From contig NC_092793.1 of the NCBI RefSeq assembly GCF_918797505.1, positions 4,970,366 to 5,034,365 on the forward strand: a stretch of 64,000 nt of DNA, in the 5' to 3' direction. Positions 31,653-42,338 of the stretch are shown here, one piece after another (position 1 is the stretch's first letter; each line of letters starts with the position of its first letter). This stretch comes from Bemisia tabaci (taxonomy: Eukaryota; Arthropoda; Insecta; Hemiptera; Aleyrodidae). The notes beneath the pieces were generated by a model that had not been told where the DNA came from, made no database searches, and was given only the letters and a program-made list of their open reading frames with translations. The translations under genes were made by a program, and so were the position numbers.

Positions 31653-31800
31653 ATAAAGCTCCCTCAGAAACACAAACTCATTACTTGAATCATTCTGACA
31701 GGAAGTCAGACCAACTAGATTAACGTGATCCAAAAAAAAAGAAGTTCCTTTTGGTCCAATTTTAATTTCCTTCTTCTTTTTTTCTATTTGCCGAGTATTA
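31653..31800. other. No feature recognised
   Basis: Pyrimidine-rich on the plus strand, immediately left of the minus-strand donor at 31800. Confidence 0.3.
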
Positions 31801-31805
31801 CCTAC

Positions 31806-31878
31806 CTTCAGTTTCGATAAGTTCCTGTATTAAATGTCTGAATTTATCTAAATTCACGGGATTTTTACCCAAAATTTT
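31806..31878 (-). CDS. Candidate minus-strand coding exon (KNPVNLDKFRHLIQELIETE)
   Basis: Minus strand. The acceptor CTCAG ends at 31879 and the donor GTAGGT is at 31800-31805. The exon gives 24 codons plus one base (phase 1). The encoded peptide looks protein-like and amphipathic. The same frame stays open upstream to about 31930 (SPWYSERSLGGEGRRDS). The phase would join SLC26 exon 1, giving it a longer N-terminus, but nothing else supports that. It could belong to another gene or be a fossil. I do not recognise the family. Confidence 0.3.
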
Positions 31879-31931
31879 CTGAGAATCACGCCTACCCTCC
31901 CCTCCTAACGACCTCTCTGAATACCATGGTG

Positions 31932-32500
31932 AATCTTAACGCTTAACGCGCGTAAGTTAACGCTCGTTACGAAAGTTCACGTGGACACAGCGTTAAAGTG
32001 AATCTAAAAGTACCGGAAGTGAACCAACTACGAGATATCGACCAGATTTAACTCAAATACTGCTTTTATCTCCAAATCTTGCCCAAAATTGAAACGAGTA
32101 CACTGAGAAGCACATATCAGCTAATTATTTGCACTGTAAATATTTTTTTGGAAACCCTAAATTAGTATCCGCTGAAAGTATCCGTCAAAATTAACCGTTT
32201 GATACAAATAAACGGATAGGACGTTTCGTCATCGGCCCTAAAGCGTGCAAGACCACAGCATCATCAAAACTCATGTTCGATTGAAGATGTCCAGCCTGAA
32301 TCCTCCGTGTCGTTTGGTTGAGACTTGAAACCCGATGCTCGATATGTTTGATCTGGCAATGAAGTACACGGTGAACACAGCCGGCGCGAGATGATTGTTT
32401 GTAAGCTAAATAAATCGGCGTGTTTGTGCTTCAATTATGCGACAGGGTCAATTAATGAACTAGCCGCATCCTTGTCATGCTGAATACCGCTCTCTGGGTC
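31932..32500. other. No gene recognised
   Basis: A short GTTAACG-rich palindromic patch near 31940-31975. The rest is ordinary. Confidence 0.4.
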
Positions 32501-32502
32501 TA

Positions 32503-32950
32503 TTTAAAATAAGAGAACGTTTATGCGGATTCCTCAGAAAATTTTAAGGAATTTGCTTCGTACTATGCGGAAAATTCACCGAAATTTGCACAAAAATTCG
32601 CACGGCCGTTTTCATGTAAAAAATGAAATGCCCAGTTAAATTTGGCAATACTGCCATGCTGAGGAAGAACGCCGTATGATCATTCGAGAGTTGCCAACTT
32701 TCCTTCAGTAAAATTTTCATTCTTGAGGCAACTTATGGATATTTTTTCTTTGAAATTTTCAGGAACTTTAGGTGAAATTGCGGACAAAACTATCTGAAAA
32801 ATTGGGAGAAAAATAGTCATATGTTTACTAGGAAATTCGTGTTTTATCAACGCATATTAGGCAACGCCTGAAGGTTCATAGAGCGTTCTTCCTTAGCGCG
32901 GCAGAATAGCTAATGTGACTTGGTTTCTTTCTGCTTAACGCGGACCATTT
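32503..32950. repeat. Family O element split by a family A element
   Basis: GAATTTGCTTCGTACTATGC, TTTGCACAAAAATTCGCACG and CTTAACGCGGACCATTT are O blocks. The left terminus is missing. The A element at 32651-32904 sits inside. Confidence 0.65.
32651..32904. mobile_element. Family A element in O, 4-bp duplication AATA
   Basis: Ends CTGCCATGCTGAGGAAGAAC and CTTCCTTAGCGCGGCAG. AATA lies on both sides, and the host O sequence resumes on the far side. Confidence 0.85.
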
Positions 32951-33224
32951 AACCGAAATATAACCCATATAACCCAAATAAAGGGCTCGAGCACGGTATA
33001 CGGTTTCTTGACCAAAAAATAGAAATCCTCTATGTACACCTCTAAAATTTGATTTTTTTTTTAAAAAAATGAGAAAAAAACAAACACAAAAAAACTTTTA
33101 ACGAATCTTACATAGTTCTGTTTTCATGTGTGAAAAGGCTCCGTAATATTTTCGTGGCATTCTGAGGGCTGACGTGAAGACGACTCTAGTAAAGTTTCCT
33201 TCATACAATGGCACAGATTCTTTT

Positions 33225-33480
33225 TATTTCCCCGCGAAAAAAGCACTTTCAGCACGAAATTCCGCGATGATCAGATCAGATCGGACGAGCCGGAAGCTCA
33301 CAGTCGGGCCGCACGCGTGAAAGAGTTGACCCGTGCCACCTGACGGGTGCCGGCTGTACTGGTCGCCATGTCGAAGAGCGATCAGAGACGTTCGACTCGA
33401 AATCTCTTCGGTCAAAAACTCGCTGTTATCGCGCGTTGAGCTTTCCGCATCACGCGTCATATCTCACCCTCCGCTCCGCT
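33225..33480. promoter_or_regulatory. GC-rich island, candidate promoter or first exon
   Basis: CpG-rich (GCGCGTTGAGC, CACGCGTGAAAG, TCGGACGAGCCGG). On the minus strand an ATG at 33460 opens 78 codons, and a GTGAGC donor lies at 33301-33296. On the plus strand GCCATGTCG at 33366 opens 23 codons. The island is the best sequence-level candidate for an upstream SLC26 promoter, but the link is only positional. Confidence 0.3.
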
Positions 33481-33483
33481 GCG

Positions 33484-33725
33484 CTGCCGTGCTAAGGAAA
33501 AACGCCGTATGAAAATTCGAAGGTTGCCAGACTTCTCGTGATAAACTATTAATTTTCGAGGAAATCTATGAGTATTTGTCCTTATAATTTTCGGATACTT
33601 TAGCTTAAATTGCGGATGAAATCCTCCCAAAAATTTGAAGAGACATATTCACTTTCTCTGAAATTTGAATTTATTGAGGAGAATTTGGCAACGTCCGAAG
33701 GCTCATACGGCGTTCTTTCTTATTC
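33484..33725. mobile_element. Family A element with decayed right end
   Basis: CTGCCGTGCTAAGGAAAAAC at the left. At the right, CATACGGCGTTCTTTCTTA and then divergence. Confidence 0.75.
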
Positions 33726-33913
33726 CACCTCATTTCGTCGTCTCTTAATATTAATTTTTTTTTAAAAAAAGGGAAAGAAAAAACTTTTAAAAGATCGTTT
33801 GATTTACGAACTGACACGATATAAAATGACGTCAATTAATTTTAACACCTGCTAGCGAATGGGATAACAACGACGATACGCGACATAACATGATGAAAAT
33901 GGTAATAATTGTT

Positions 33914-34170
33914 GATGGAAACAGGGGCATACGCAACTATTCGTGCTCATCGGATGTTCGTGTTGCGTGCAGAGACAGTTGAAGGCGCTTGGATTGGATG
34001 GAAACAGGGGCACACGCAACTATTCGTACTCATCGGATGTCCGTGTTGCGTGCAGAGACAGTTGAAGGCGCTTGGATTGGATGGAAACAAGGGCACACGC
34101 AACTATTCGTACTCATCGGATGTCCGTGTTGCGTGCAGAGACAGTTGAAGGCGCTCTTGGATTGGATGGG
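33914..34170 (+). repeat. 83-bp tandem repeat, three copies (family R)
   Basis: Units start GATGGAAACAGGGGCA at 33914, 33997 and 34080, with a partial at 34164. They are nearly identical. The unit contains CAACTATTCGT and CATCGGATGTCCGTGTTGCG, also seen singly at 30505 and, inverted, at 54660. Open frames across the array arise from the repeat. Confidence 0.85.
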
Positions 34171-34270
34171 AGGGGGGATTTGGAGGGAGCTCGTAAGTTG
34201 GTAATCCCAAGAAGCTAGTTGGAGGAGTGGAATCTAACAGAGCGGTACAGAATATTTTAGGGGGTGCAGA

Positions 34271-34438
34271 CCGGTGGCGAGGCGTTAATGATCAACTATC
34301 GATAATTCCTCAGCATTTGAAGCTACGGTAAAGAATCGATTATTAAGGTGTTTGTTGCGAACACCCTGTTATATCGATCCTTTTCCATGGGTGTAAATGG
34401 CAGATGAATCGATTTATCGCAAAGCACGCCACGCCACC
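34271..34438. mobile_element. Family D element, 8-bp duplication GGTGCAGA
   Basis: CCGGTGGCGAGGCG at the left and CACGCCACGCCACCG at the right, with GGTGCAGA at 34263-34270 and 34439-34446. The terminal CAGTGG has become CCGGTGG at both ends, so the variant arose before or during transposition. Confidence 0.85.
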
Positions 34439-34449
34439 GGTGCAGACCT

Positions 34450-34899
34450 TTATTACGTGTGCGCGTATGACGAGTAGCCAGTGAAACACACTATGTCAAG
34501 GGGGAGATATTTATCGAGAATGTTCATCAATTAACAGTTATAAATTGATCCTGAGTTTTCATAACGATAAAATGTATATTCATTTTTTCCAGATCGTCAT
34601 AATGATATCGTTATATTTAACCTAAAAGTACACGGAAATGATTCAGAATCAATTGTAAAAATTGACAACTTAAGCATGGGAATTGGGTCTCGATGCCAGA
34701 TCATAGAGGAGGACTCAGGGCCTAGGACAGATTATAGTCAGGTATTTTCCCACTCTATCAAGATGGTCCGCCGCGTTTTTCATTTAAGTCTTAAAAAACA
34801 TTAAATAAAAGGTTTATCCTCAATTCATGGAGAAAATGTTGCATTTCTAGCCAAACTACGCCTTACTCTAACTGGTCATTGGCCTAACTGATCTGCAAC
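34450..34899. other. No feature recognised
   Basis: AT-rich single-copy sequence. Confidence 0.4.
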
Positions 34900-35265
34900 G
34901 TTGCTAAGTTGAATTGTTCTCGTAGATGTTTTTTTCCCTTCGTGGGATAACGTGGGATATAAGATAGCGATAAAGCAAGTAGGATAACGAACTGATTATA
35001 TATAAAATTGATAAACAAATTGATAAGACATACATGAAAAAGGGCAAATGTAGCGATCTCACGGGTTGAAACGGGTGGTTGTTGTAGACTATAGGGGGGG
35101 GGGGGGGATGATGGACTCATAAAAGGGTCTCTTGCAGGTTGCCGTTAATTACTCGCCTCCTTTGTCTACCGAACACTCATTCCCACCAATAGAATCGTTC
35201 TATTTTCCCTTATAGTTTTTTTTCTGTAGCTTTTTCCATCAAATTAAATCAGCCTGCAGACATTT
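34900..35265. repeat. Family P-related element with a 15-G run
   Basis: GATAGCGATAAAGCAAGTAG at the left. At the right GTTGCCGTTAATTACTCGCC, ACCAATAGAATCG and GTAGCTTTTTCCATCAA match the order of blocks at 28427 and 58255. The G run is at 35094-35108. Confidence 0.45.
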
Positions 35266-36115
35266 TGTTGCGATGTACTTACTTTTTCTCAGGGAAAAGA
35301 AACGCATCAAATTCTGTGAAACTTTTAATTCTAATTTTTCACGGTTGCATTTGATGTCAAGAAATGAATGTAAACCTATCTGATGAAGATTGATTTCTTC
35401 CGACAATGCCGTGCGTGTCGACTCCTTTCTATTATTGCAGAATTTTCTATTATCATTTACATTACATTTTTCTATTATTATTTATAGAAAAATATATAGT
35501 TATATGTATATTCTTTATATTATTAGCGCAATAATCAGTAAAACTGAGAGGCACTGACTCAATTTAAAGATTCCAAAGTTGCACTTCAGAATATCACCAG
35601 TAATTCGAGATAACAAATTTTTAACTTCTTGAAAATCAACCGGTACTCAATCTATCAACAGCTTTACTTTTCGACAAAGTAGATTTAGGTCTAATCTCTT
35701 GAATTCGCTTGGATTTACGTTTAATCCTCTAGAGAATGAATCTCAGGAAATTAATATCTTAATATTCAGTATCGGTGTTTGGGCCAATTCGAGGTGGTTT
35801 CAAGGCGATTTTGGGGGCACCTTGCCTAGAATTCATCACTCTACACGGAAAATCAGATACCTCGATTTTAACCCGGGGAAAGAAACAGTCACTGCCCTGA
35901 AAGTGCCCTTACCGTATGGAATAATTTGCGGTAGCCATGACCTAATTTAAAGACCATCCTTTCTTCAAGCCTTTGACCTTGGTCTTACTTGCGATGATTT
36001 GCGCGTCTTTTCGCCGTTTTTTCTGGACTTTACACACATGAAAGACTGATCGACGGTAGCTGTGACGGAAGGCCATCGATTGTGAATTTGCGAGTTTCGG
36101 TCGGTGATGCGTATA
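35266..36115. other. AT-rich, no gene recognised
   Basis: TATAT-rich at 35440-35530. An 83-codon open frame at 35699-35947 has no splice context or motif. A short minus-strand ATG frame ends at a GTAAGG near 35912, but is too short to judge. Confidence 0.35.
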
Positions 36116-36368
36116 CTGTCGTGCTAAGGAAGAACGCCGTATGAAAATTCGAGGGTTGCCACATTTCCTTCGTTAAAATGTTCATTTTCGAGGAAACTGG
36201 TGGACATTTGTCCTTGAAAATTTCAAGACTTTCCGGTGGAATTGCGAGCAAAATTATTTGAAAAATTGGAAGAAAAATATTCATAATTTGACCTGGACAT
36301 TTTTGCTTTATCAGGGGAAAGTTGGCAACGCCTGAAGGCTCATACGGCGTTCTTCCTTAGTAAGGCAG
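36116..36368. mobile_element. Family A element with 4-bp duplication TATA
   Basis: Ends CTGTCGTGCTAAGGAAGAAC and TTCTTCCTTAGTAAGGCAG. TATA on both sides. Confidence 0.82.
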
Positions 36369-37251
36369 TATAACTTGACGTTGCTTCCAGGGCACAGGCG
36401 GATTCTTTAAGAGTAGCCTCATTTCGTTTCCAAGGGTCTATGGCACGGGGTGATCAACTAGAATAGTTAATTCAATTAATCGTTTACTTGATTTACAACT
36501 TAATTAATTAAATTTGATTGATCATTTTTAGAAATGGACTAAATTAATAATATTGATAATTCTTAATCTCGAACCAAAAAGAGAACACATTTTCTCACAC
36601 AATTCGTACAGGAGGAGGAAGTCTGAGCCTGCGGTACAGGGGTAAGGAGGATTATAAGCCTGCGTTACAGGAGGGTAGAAGGTATCTACGATTGCGTTAC
36701 GTTACGCAGGAATTGTCGCTAAGCGTCGAATTTTTAAAATTGTAAATTGAAAAGTCGCCGCGAGGTGACAACTTTTTATCCAAAATTCATCGCGATAAGA
36801 CATTAATATAGTTAGGGGTAGGAAAATCAAACAAACAGTGACTTTTTTTAAGGGGGTGCAGACGCGTGTGTTGCGAGAGGGGGAACAGAAAAAATCCGAT
36901 TTTCGGCGTTACATATTTGATAAACGGCCTTACACGACTGAGCTTTTGTGGTAACTATTGAATGAATGAGCTAATGTATGCGCACACGTGAGATGTGTGT
37001 GCGGTATGACCTGTGATAAAACTACGATGGTGGGCATTTCTGCAACTGCTGACAACAGCGCGAGTAATCGAGTCTTGTCTACGTCGAGTCCGAACGCTCG
37101 ATTCGCGGATTTTGCTTTTTTTTATGCCTCTTTATTTGCATAATCGCCAGACAATCGCAGATCTCGATTGAAACGTAACATGTAACGCTATTTGACGTCA
37201 TTAATGACGAGACATGCGATGCGACTCACTCTTCTTCTCCATCCCTGCGGA
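36369..37251. other. No gene recognised
   Basis: TTAATTAA-rich palindromic patch at 36475-36560. The rest is unremarkable. Confidence 0.4.
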
Positions 37252-37414
37252 CCGGTGGCATGGCGTGTTTTGCGATATTTAACGATCTGTCATTCACACC
37301 CATTAAAAGGATCGATAAACAGGGTGTTCCCAACGAACACCTTAATAATCGACTCTTCACCACAGCTTCAAATGGAGAAATATCGATAAATCGATCATTC
37401 ACGCCTCACCACTG
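37252..37414. repeat. Family D element
   Basis: CCGGTGGCATGGCGTG at the left and ATTCACGCCTCACCACTG at the right, around GGTGTTCCCAACGAACACC. No intact duplication. Confidence 0.7.
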
Positions 37415-37423
37415 TTTGGCAAG

Positions 37424-37800
37424 TCGACGGTGAACCTCCCAAACCACGTATCTCAGTTTGCAACGGTGCAGACTTCCACACATCCTTTTTTACATGAGGA
37501 ACTATTTAACGTCAATTTGACGTATTTCTGCCAAAAGGAACTATGTGCATTAAGACATGAGCCCTGAGACCCATAAGAATATATGCATAACAGGGCTCAC
37601 GTCATGATGCACATAGTTCCGTTTGACAGAGATACGTCCAATTCTTAACAACTCCTGGTATTTTCCTTCTCTGTGTGAAGAGAATTCTGGGTAAACTTCA
37701 TGAAATAGTGTTGATTTGTTCTGCTTTACAAAATAAAATAGATGTGGTGATTTTTAAACACCACGAACGAGATACGTGGTTGAGAGTTGTACCGTCTATG
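37424..37800. repeat. Family E element carrying a nested F element
   Basis: GTCGACGGTGAACCTCCCAA at the left and CGAACGAGATACGTGGTTGA at the right. F is inserted after ATTTAACGTCAA, the same site as at 50318, so the E+F composite has itself been copied. Confidence 0.65.
37514..37643. mobile_element. Family F MITE nested in E
   Basis: TTTGACGTATTTCTGCC at the left and GACAGAGATACGTCCAA at the right, around ACTATGTGCATTAAGAC arms. Confidence 0.75.
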
Positions 37801-38100
37801 TGTTGGATCGCATTGTTGCAATGACAAAAGGACAAAACGACGGTTCACGAGCAAACGTCGTTCTTTTCGAAGAAAAAAAAGGAGTCATTTGCACTTGAGA
37901 TACTTCATCAAAATCGAAGCATACTCGAAGTTTAGGCACTCGTGCACTAAATATTTCATTTCACGTGATATCATACTATTGCTAACATACCGCAGCTGCT
38001 CTTATAGCGCTTTCTTGCGCTCTGCGACACCCAACCCCTACTGAGAGCAATCTAGCCAAAGCTCCTCCGGCAAATCGCATCTCCTCATTTCCTGCCTTAT

Positions 38101-38342
38101 TCAATCAATCAACGATTTGACAGGGCGTCCTCTACGTTTTCTGGGGGGGGGGGGGGATCCTGGAGGGTATCTATCATCCAGCATCCTTTGCACATGCCCA
38201 TACCAGACAAGCTGTTTCGTGAAAATGTCATGCACAATGTTGTTTTCGACGCCCATAATTTCATGTATCCTTTCATTCCGAGCGTGATCCTTCCCTGACG
38301 CTTCGGCCGATCTATACGCCTGAAGTCCATCTCTGTTCACTG
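38101..38342 (-). pseudogene. LINE reverse-transcriptase ORF2, extreme C-terminal fragment
   Basis: Minus strand. Encodes RIHEIMGVENNIVHD, then LVWYGHVQRMLDDRYP and PPRKRRGRPVKSL. The W-Y/F-GHV-x-RM ... RGRP motif is the common C-terminus of many non-LTR retrotransposon ORF2 proteins. It is truncated at the right, interrupted by the inverted-repeat element at 38343-38540, and carries a poly-C/G run (38143-38156) that encodes four prolines. Confidence 0.75.
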
Positions 38343-38540
38343 AGAAAAAAAGATTGGTAGAATTTACCATTCCTTCACGCTGTATTTCACACGGCGTCAA
38401 TTCAGAGTCAATTCTGTCAGAAGAAAAGTAAACGTTACTATATACTGGTACAGGTAACCAATCATTCCTCTGGCAGAATTGACTTTGAATTCACACCGTG
38501 TAAAATACAGCGTGAAGGAATGGTAAATTCTACCGATGTA
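38343..38540. mobile_element. Inverted-repeat element inserted in the LINE fragment
   Basis: GGTAGAATTTACCATTCCTT with CACGCTGTATTT at the left pairs with AAATACAGCGTGAAGG with AATGGTAAATTCTACC at the right. About 200 bp. LINE-coding sequence lies on both sides in the same strand. Confidence 0.75.
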
Positions 38541-38675
38541 TTTTCTCAATGTTGCCTTCAGAATGTCCTCGAACCGTTTTTCCAACTGCCATACCTCGCT
38601 GCCACAGGTTAATATGGTCTTGATGATGAAGTTGTATATTCTCTTTTCATTATTTTGGATAGAAACTTTGATCAT
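38541..38675 (-). pseudogene. LINE ORF2 fragment, upstream part
   Basis: Minus strand. Encodes KTILTCGSEVWQLEKRFED and ILKAT, matching the conserved L-x-Y-GSE-x-W ... K segment that precedes the C-terminal motif in non-LTR ORF2 proteins. It is the same relic as 38101-38342. Confidence 0.7.
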
Positions 38676-39118
38676 AAGTCATCATTTCAATACATCCAGT
38701 GTATGCGATGTACTGTGTAATGTAAGTGTGAATGGTAAACTATTGATTGAACTTATTATACTGTGTATTTGCCTAAATCGTAGGCAGGTAACCATTGCGG
38801 TACGATACGATTTGAGTTGGTGAACTTTAGGGGGTGGGCGGAGGAAAACACCAGAAAATTACAAACTTGGAAATTTCTGTTCGATCTCCTTTGGGAGGAA
38901 TTTGATCTTTTCATGAAATTTTATTCTTCCAGATAAGAAAAGAATGTCTTAAAACCTTTCCTGCGAAGAGCTGGGGAAAGAAGGAACCTTTTACTAGAGA
39001 TATAGCCCTGCTGAGTGGGTATGAAACGATGGGAAACTTGGTTGCACGAGAGAAAAGCGTGTCCCAACTTTCAGCTGTTGTTCCTATAGCAGCTTCTATG
39101 ACACGTCACATCAAATAA
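38676..39118. other. No feature recognised
   Basis: Ordinary AT-rich sequence. Confidence 0.4.
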
Positions 39119-39199
39119 ATGGACGTGTTTATGATAAAAGGAATTATGTTTCACGCAAATCCTATGCACAAAGTTCCTTCTGGCATAAACACATCCAAA
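39119..39199. repeat. Family F-like short element
   Basis: ATGGACGTGTTTATGATAAA at the left and GGCATAAACACATCCAA at the right. About 81 bp, with a shorter interior than other F copies. Confidence 0.55.
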
Positions 39200-39490
39200 T
39201 GCTCTCGAGTATCGTTGAAGATCCTGCCTATCTAATCGCGGCGGCGTCAACTTTGACATCCACCCACACACTTCGTGAATACTTTCTAGAATCTCTTTAA
39301 TTCCTTCACGTATGAACCTCGATGCAAATTCAATCTATCGCGTGATCAAAAAAGGATGGCCGATGAAATGAATGAATACAGTCCCATTAATGAAAGATTG
39401 CAGACACTGGCTGGGGAAAAATTCTGAAGATCCTGAGGTGCATTTTTTCCCAGTCAGAAACTGCAGAACTAGGAGGTGTAAGCCTGATTG

Positions 39491-39590
39491 GACCGCGTTT
39501 AGCAGAAGGGAAACAAGCCACATCAGCTTTTGCCAAATTAAATGAGCAATTTAATTTTTTACAAGAGCATGTGACGACTTTACTTAAGTA
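39491..39590 (+). repeat. Family O left-end fragment
   Basis: TTGGACCGCGTTTAGCAGAA, CAAGCCACATCAGC and TTTAATTTTTTACAAGAGC. The right half is missing. Confidence 0.55.
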
Positions 39591-40419
39591 AAAATAGGCA
39601 TCTAAGATGCTCTTTCTAGTAATTTATTTGGAAGTATAAAATAGACACCGCATCAAAGCGACTGGAAGTATGAATGTTACATTAGAAATGAATCGAATAC
39701 GTATGATTAATTTTCACTTCAGAAATTGTGTTGCATGATGATCGTCATTTATAGTTTCTTTTGGAGCAGAATTCAATGATGAAAGTGGGAAAATTTACGT
39801 GTTATGGTCAGATTTCTACTGTGAATACTTTCGGAAACATTGTCTTGAAACAAAGAAGTTTTGACAAACATTAATGATCGAATCCCAGTCATACATATAT
39901 CCGAAGGATGGTTGTAAATCACCACTCATAAAGTTTTTCCTCCGTTCTGATGATGCTTATTAGCTATGGACGATCTGAAACTCGAAAGATAGCAAAAAAT
40001 CCGGTTGCTATGTAAAGCGTCACAATGGAGAGGAAGTTGCGTTCCAGCAGAATGAAGGCGCTTCATTCACCGCTGCAGATAACGCTTAATTTCCAGCTAC
40101 AGCCTCGGTTTGTTGTTAGGTTGTATACGATGCAAATACTATGTTTTGTTCTTAAACTACCTGAAAGCCCTACAATCTTCATTCTTGCAGTCCTTATTTC
40201 TCTTTCACTGACAAAATTCGACCGAACGATCAACGGTTTTCTGACTCCTGGGGGAAAAGGTCCAAAATATTAAAAATACTGTGACACACACGCAAAAGAA
40301 GGAGGTAAGTGGTCACTAAATAATTAATCATACATGAACCTCAGGAAATTTAGAAGCAGAAATCTGGAGACTAGTGGGCTAATGGGCTGATTATTAGAAT
40401 GGGCCACTGAATCATGAAC
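39591..40419. other. No gene recognised
   Basis: An 82-codon open frame at 40025-40270 (starting MERKLRSSRMKALHS) has a true ATG but no motif or splice context. It is not called. Confidence 0.3.
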
Positions 40420-41100
40420 GAATTTTGACTTGCAAATACATTTTTCCGAATGTAAATAACACGAAGAACACGATGCACACATTAAAAACGCAAAAAAGTA
40501 ACTCAGAAACCGAGAAATGCGCAGTTCAAAAATCGCAACTTTTCCGAAAATTTAAGCCGCCCCGGTTTCGCGCCAAACGGAATGATGTCATTCGAATGTC
40601 AATCAGAAGCGAGCACGGGTTCCCACGACTTCCGTCAAATGAATCAGTGAGAACGAAAACACACCAGCTCGAAAAAATGAAAATAATGAAGACGCACACG
40701 AAACTGCACAGTAGGTGAAGAAGTAAGTCCAAGAAAAAGATTTTTGGTGCCGGAAGACAAGTGCTTAAGTACATTTTAAAGGCCCAAGTTGGAACAGATG
40801 CACTAACTTCAATGACCTTTATAAAGATTGACCGTCTTTAATGAAAATTTAGCATTTTCGAGGTATCGAGTTGGTGTGTTTTCGATCTCACTGATTCAAA
40901 TGTCTTTCTAATCCTGGTACATGAAAACAATGAAAAAGTCGAAACTGTATCTTCGGAATCAAAGTAAACAAACAACAATTCCACATTGAGATACGTTTTA
41001 TCAGAACAAACATCAGTGGGAAATGAGAAGAGGTAGCGATTTGACAACCGTGAAACATCACTTCCATCACTTTCCCGCCATTGCGGCGCGTTTAAAAATT
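40420..41100. repeat. Long imperfect inverted repeat
   Basis: AATCAGTGAGAACGAAAACA then CACCAGCTCG near 40641 pairs with CGAGTTGGTGTG then TTTTCGATCTCACTGATT near 40868. ACACGATGCACACATTAAAA near 40464 resembles CACGATGAGCACATTAAAAG at 54371, so part of it is dispersed. Boundaries uncertain. Confidence 0.4.
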
Positions 41101-41274
41101 CTTTCCGTCTTTGGACATTTTAGAGGCGGGCTTGTCCGGGTTTTTGGCTCCAAAAATCCGCAATAAATGATTACGGAATCTTCACACCTGGTCGCCTTTC
41201 AGAATAGTGAATAAAAAACACAAAGTTCAGTGACCCATTGATAGATAAAGTGATAGACCATGAACAGGGTGTCT

Positions 41275-41629
41275 AGTTTTTTTTTCATTCTGGGAAATCT
41301 TGACGGAATCCTGATTTTTCCTGATTTTTGACTGCGAAATACTGATTTCATAATTCTTCAGAATCCTGATCAAATCCTGATTTTTTCCGGAGAAAAATTA
41401 AAATGTCTGCATAGGTAAGCGTATGGCAAAAGCAGAACTCTAAAATTAAGTTCTAAGGCGAATTTGACTTCACAAAAATAGCTCGATAAAAAAATCCGAT
41501 TGGACAGCCGACTTTTCTCAAATCCCGATTTTACGGCCGATTTTTCCTCAAATCCTGATGAAATCGGGATTAAATCCTGATTGACCTCAAATCCTGATAG
41601 AAGGAAAAATCCTGATGCTAGACACCCTG
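41275..41629. repeat. Family N-like element with repeated AATCCTGAT
   Basis: CAGGGTGTCTAG at the left pairs with CTAGACACCCTG at the right. Inside, AATCCTGATTTTT-like words recur about ten times on the same strand. No 8-bp duplication visible. Confidence 0.6.
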
Positions 41630-41739
41630 CTGAACCATTCAGAGTGCGACATCAAGATGGAAAGATTGTCGCACGAATACACTATTACATGCTCCTAGGA
41701 ATCATCTGGTAGGAGTTGCGCAAATGCGGGGGAAAATTG

Positions 41740-41911
41740 TTGAACTGGAGCGGTGAGGCTTTTAGCACTCGTCGTTTGGAATGCGACGGAAGAGGGCGAC
41801 GATGGACCCTGGGGTCGTAAATTGAGGGCTTATCGGTGGACGCTGGGATCCATGGCCGCGGACAGGTTCATTCGCGAGTCGGTGGAGGGTCCCAAGTCGG
41901 AGGCAAATGCA
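41740..41911 (+). other. GC-rich single-copy block, possible coding start
   Basis: GATCCATGGCCGCGG at 41847 has strong start context and opens MAADRFIRESVEGPKSEANA. The frame then runs into the E element. Beyond E, 42173-42338 keeps the same GC-rich character. The block looks like an exon or promoter broken by E and then by the Foldback element. Function unknown. Confidence 0.25.
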
Positions 41912-41912
41912 A

Positions 41913-42172
41913 TATCGACGGTGAAACTACCAAACCACGTACCTCGTTTGCGGTGTTTAAAAATCTACGCTCGCATTTTATTTTTTTGAAGTAGACCAAA
42001 TCAATATCATTCCTTGAAATTTTCACAGAATTTTCTCCGCACGAAGAGGAAAAATCACGGAAATTTTCAAGACTGGACGTTAAGTAGTTTTTCATTTAAA
42101 AAATAAAGTATGACAGGAAGTCTGCGACGTCGCAAACCGAGATACGTGGTTTGGTAGTTTCACCGTCGATAT
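41913..42172. mobile_element. Family E element, complete 260 bp
   Basis: TATCGACGGTGAAACTACCA at the left and TGGTAGTTTCACCGTCGATA at the right are exact complements. It is nearly identical to 63578-63836 and is the best reference copy for the family. Confidence 0.85.
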
Positions 42173-42338
42173 GTACCATTGCACCATGCACCGTGCACCG
42201 CAGCACCTTGCGATATGCAGTCTCGCACCCCGATTCCCGCTGCGATGTCAACGACACGGACACGGCTGAGGTTCTTCCATGCCCCGTCGCACACTGGATC
42301 GAGCTAATACAGGAGATCGGACAGGAAATTTTTGACTA

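Noticed and set aside
35699..35950. 83-codon open frame and a short minus-strand frame ending at GTAAGG
   Set aside because: No motif or partner exon. The two conflict on opposite strands.
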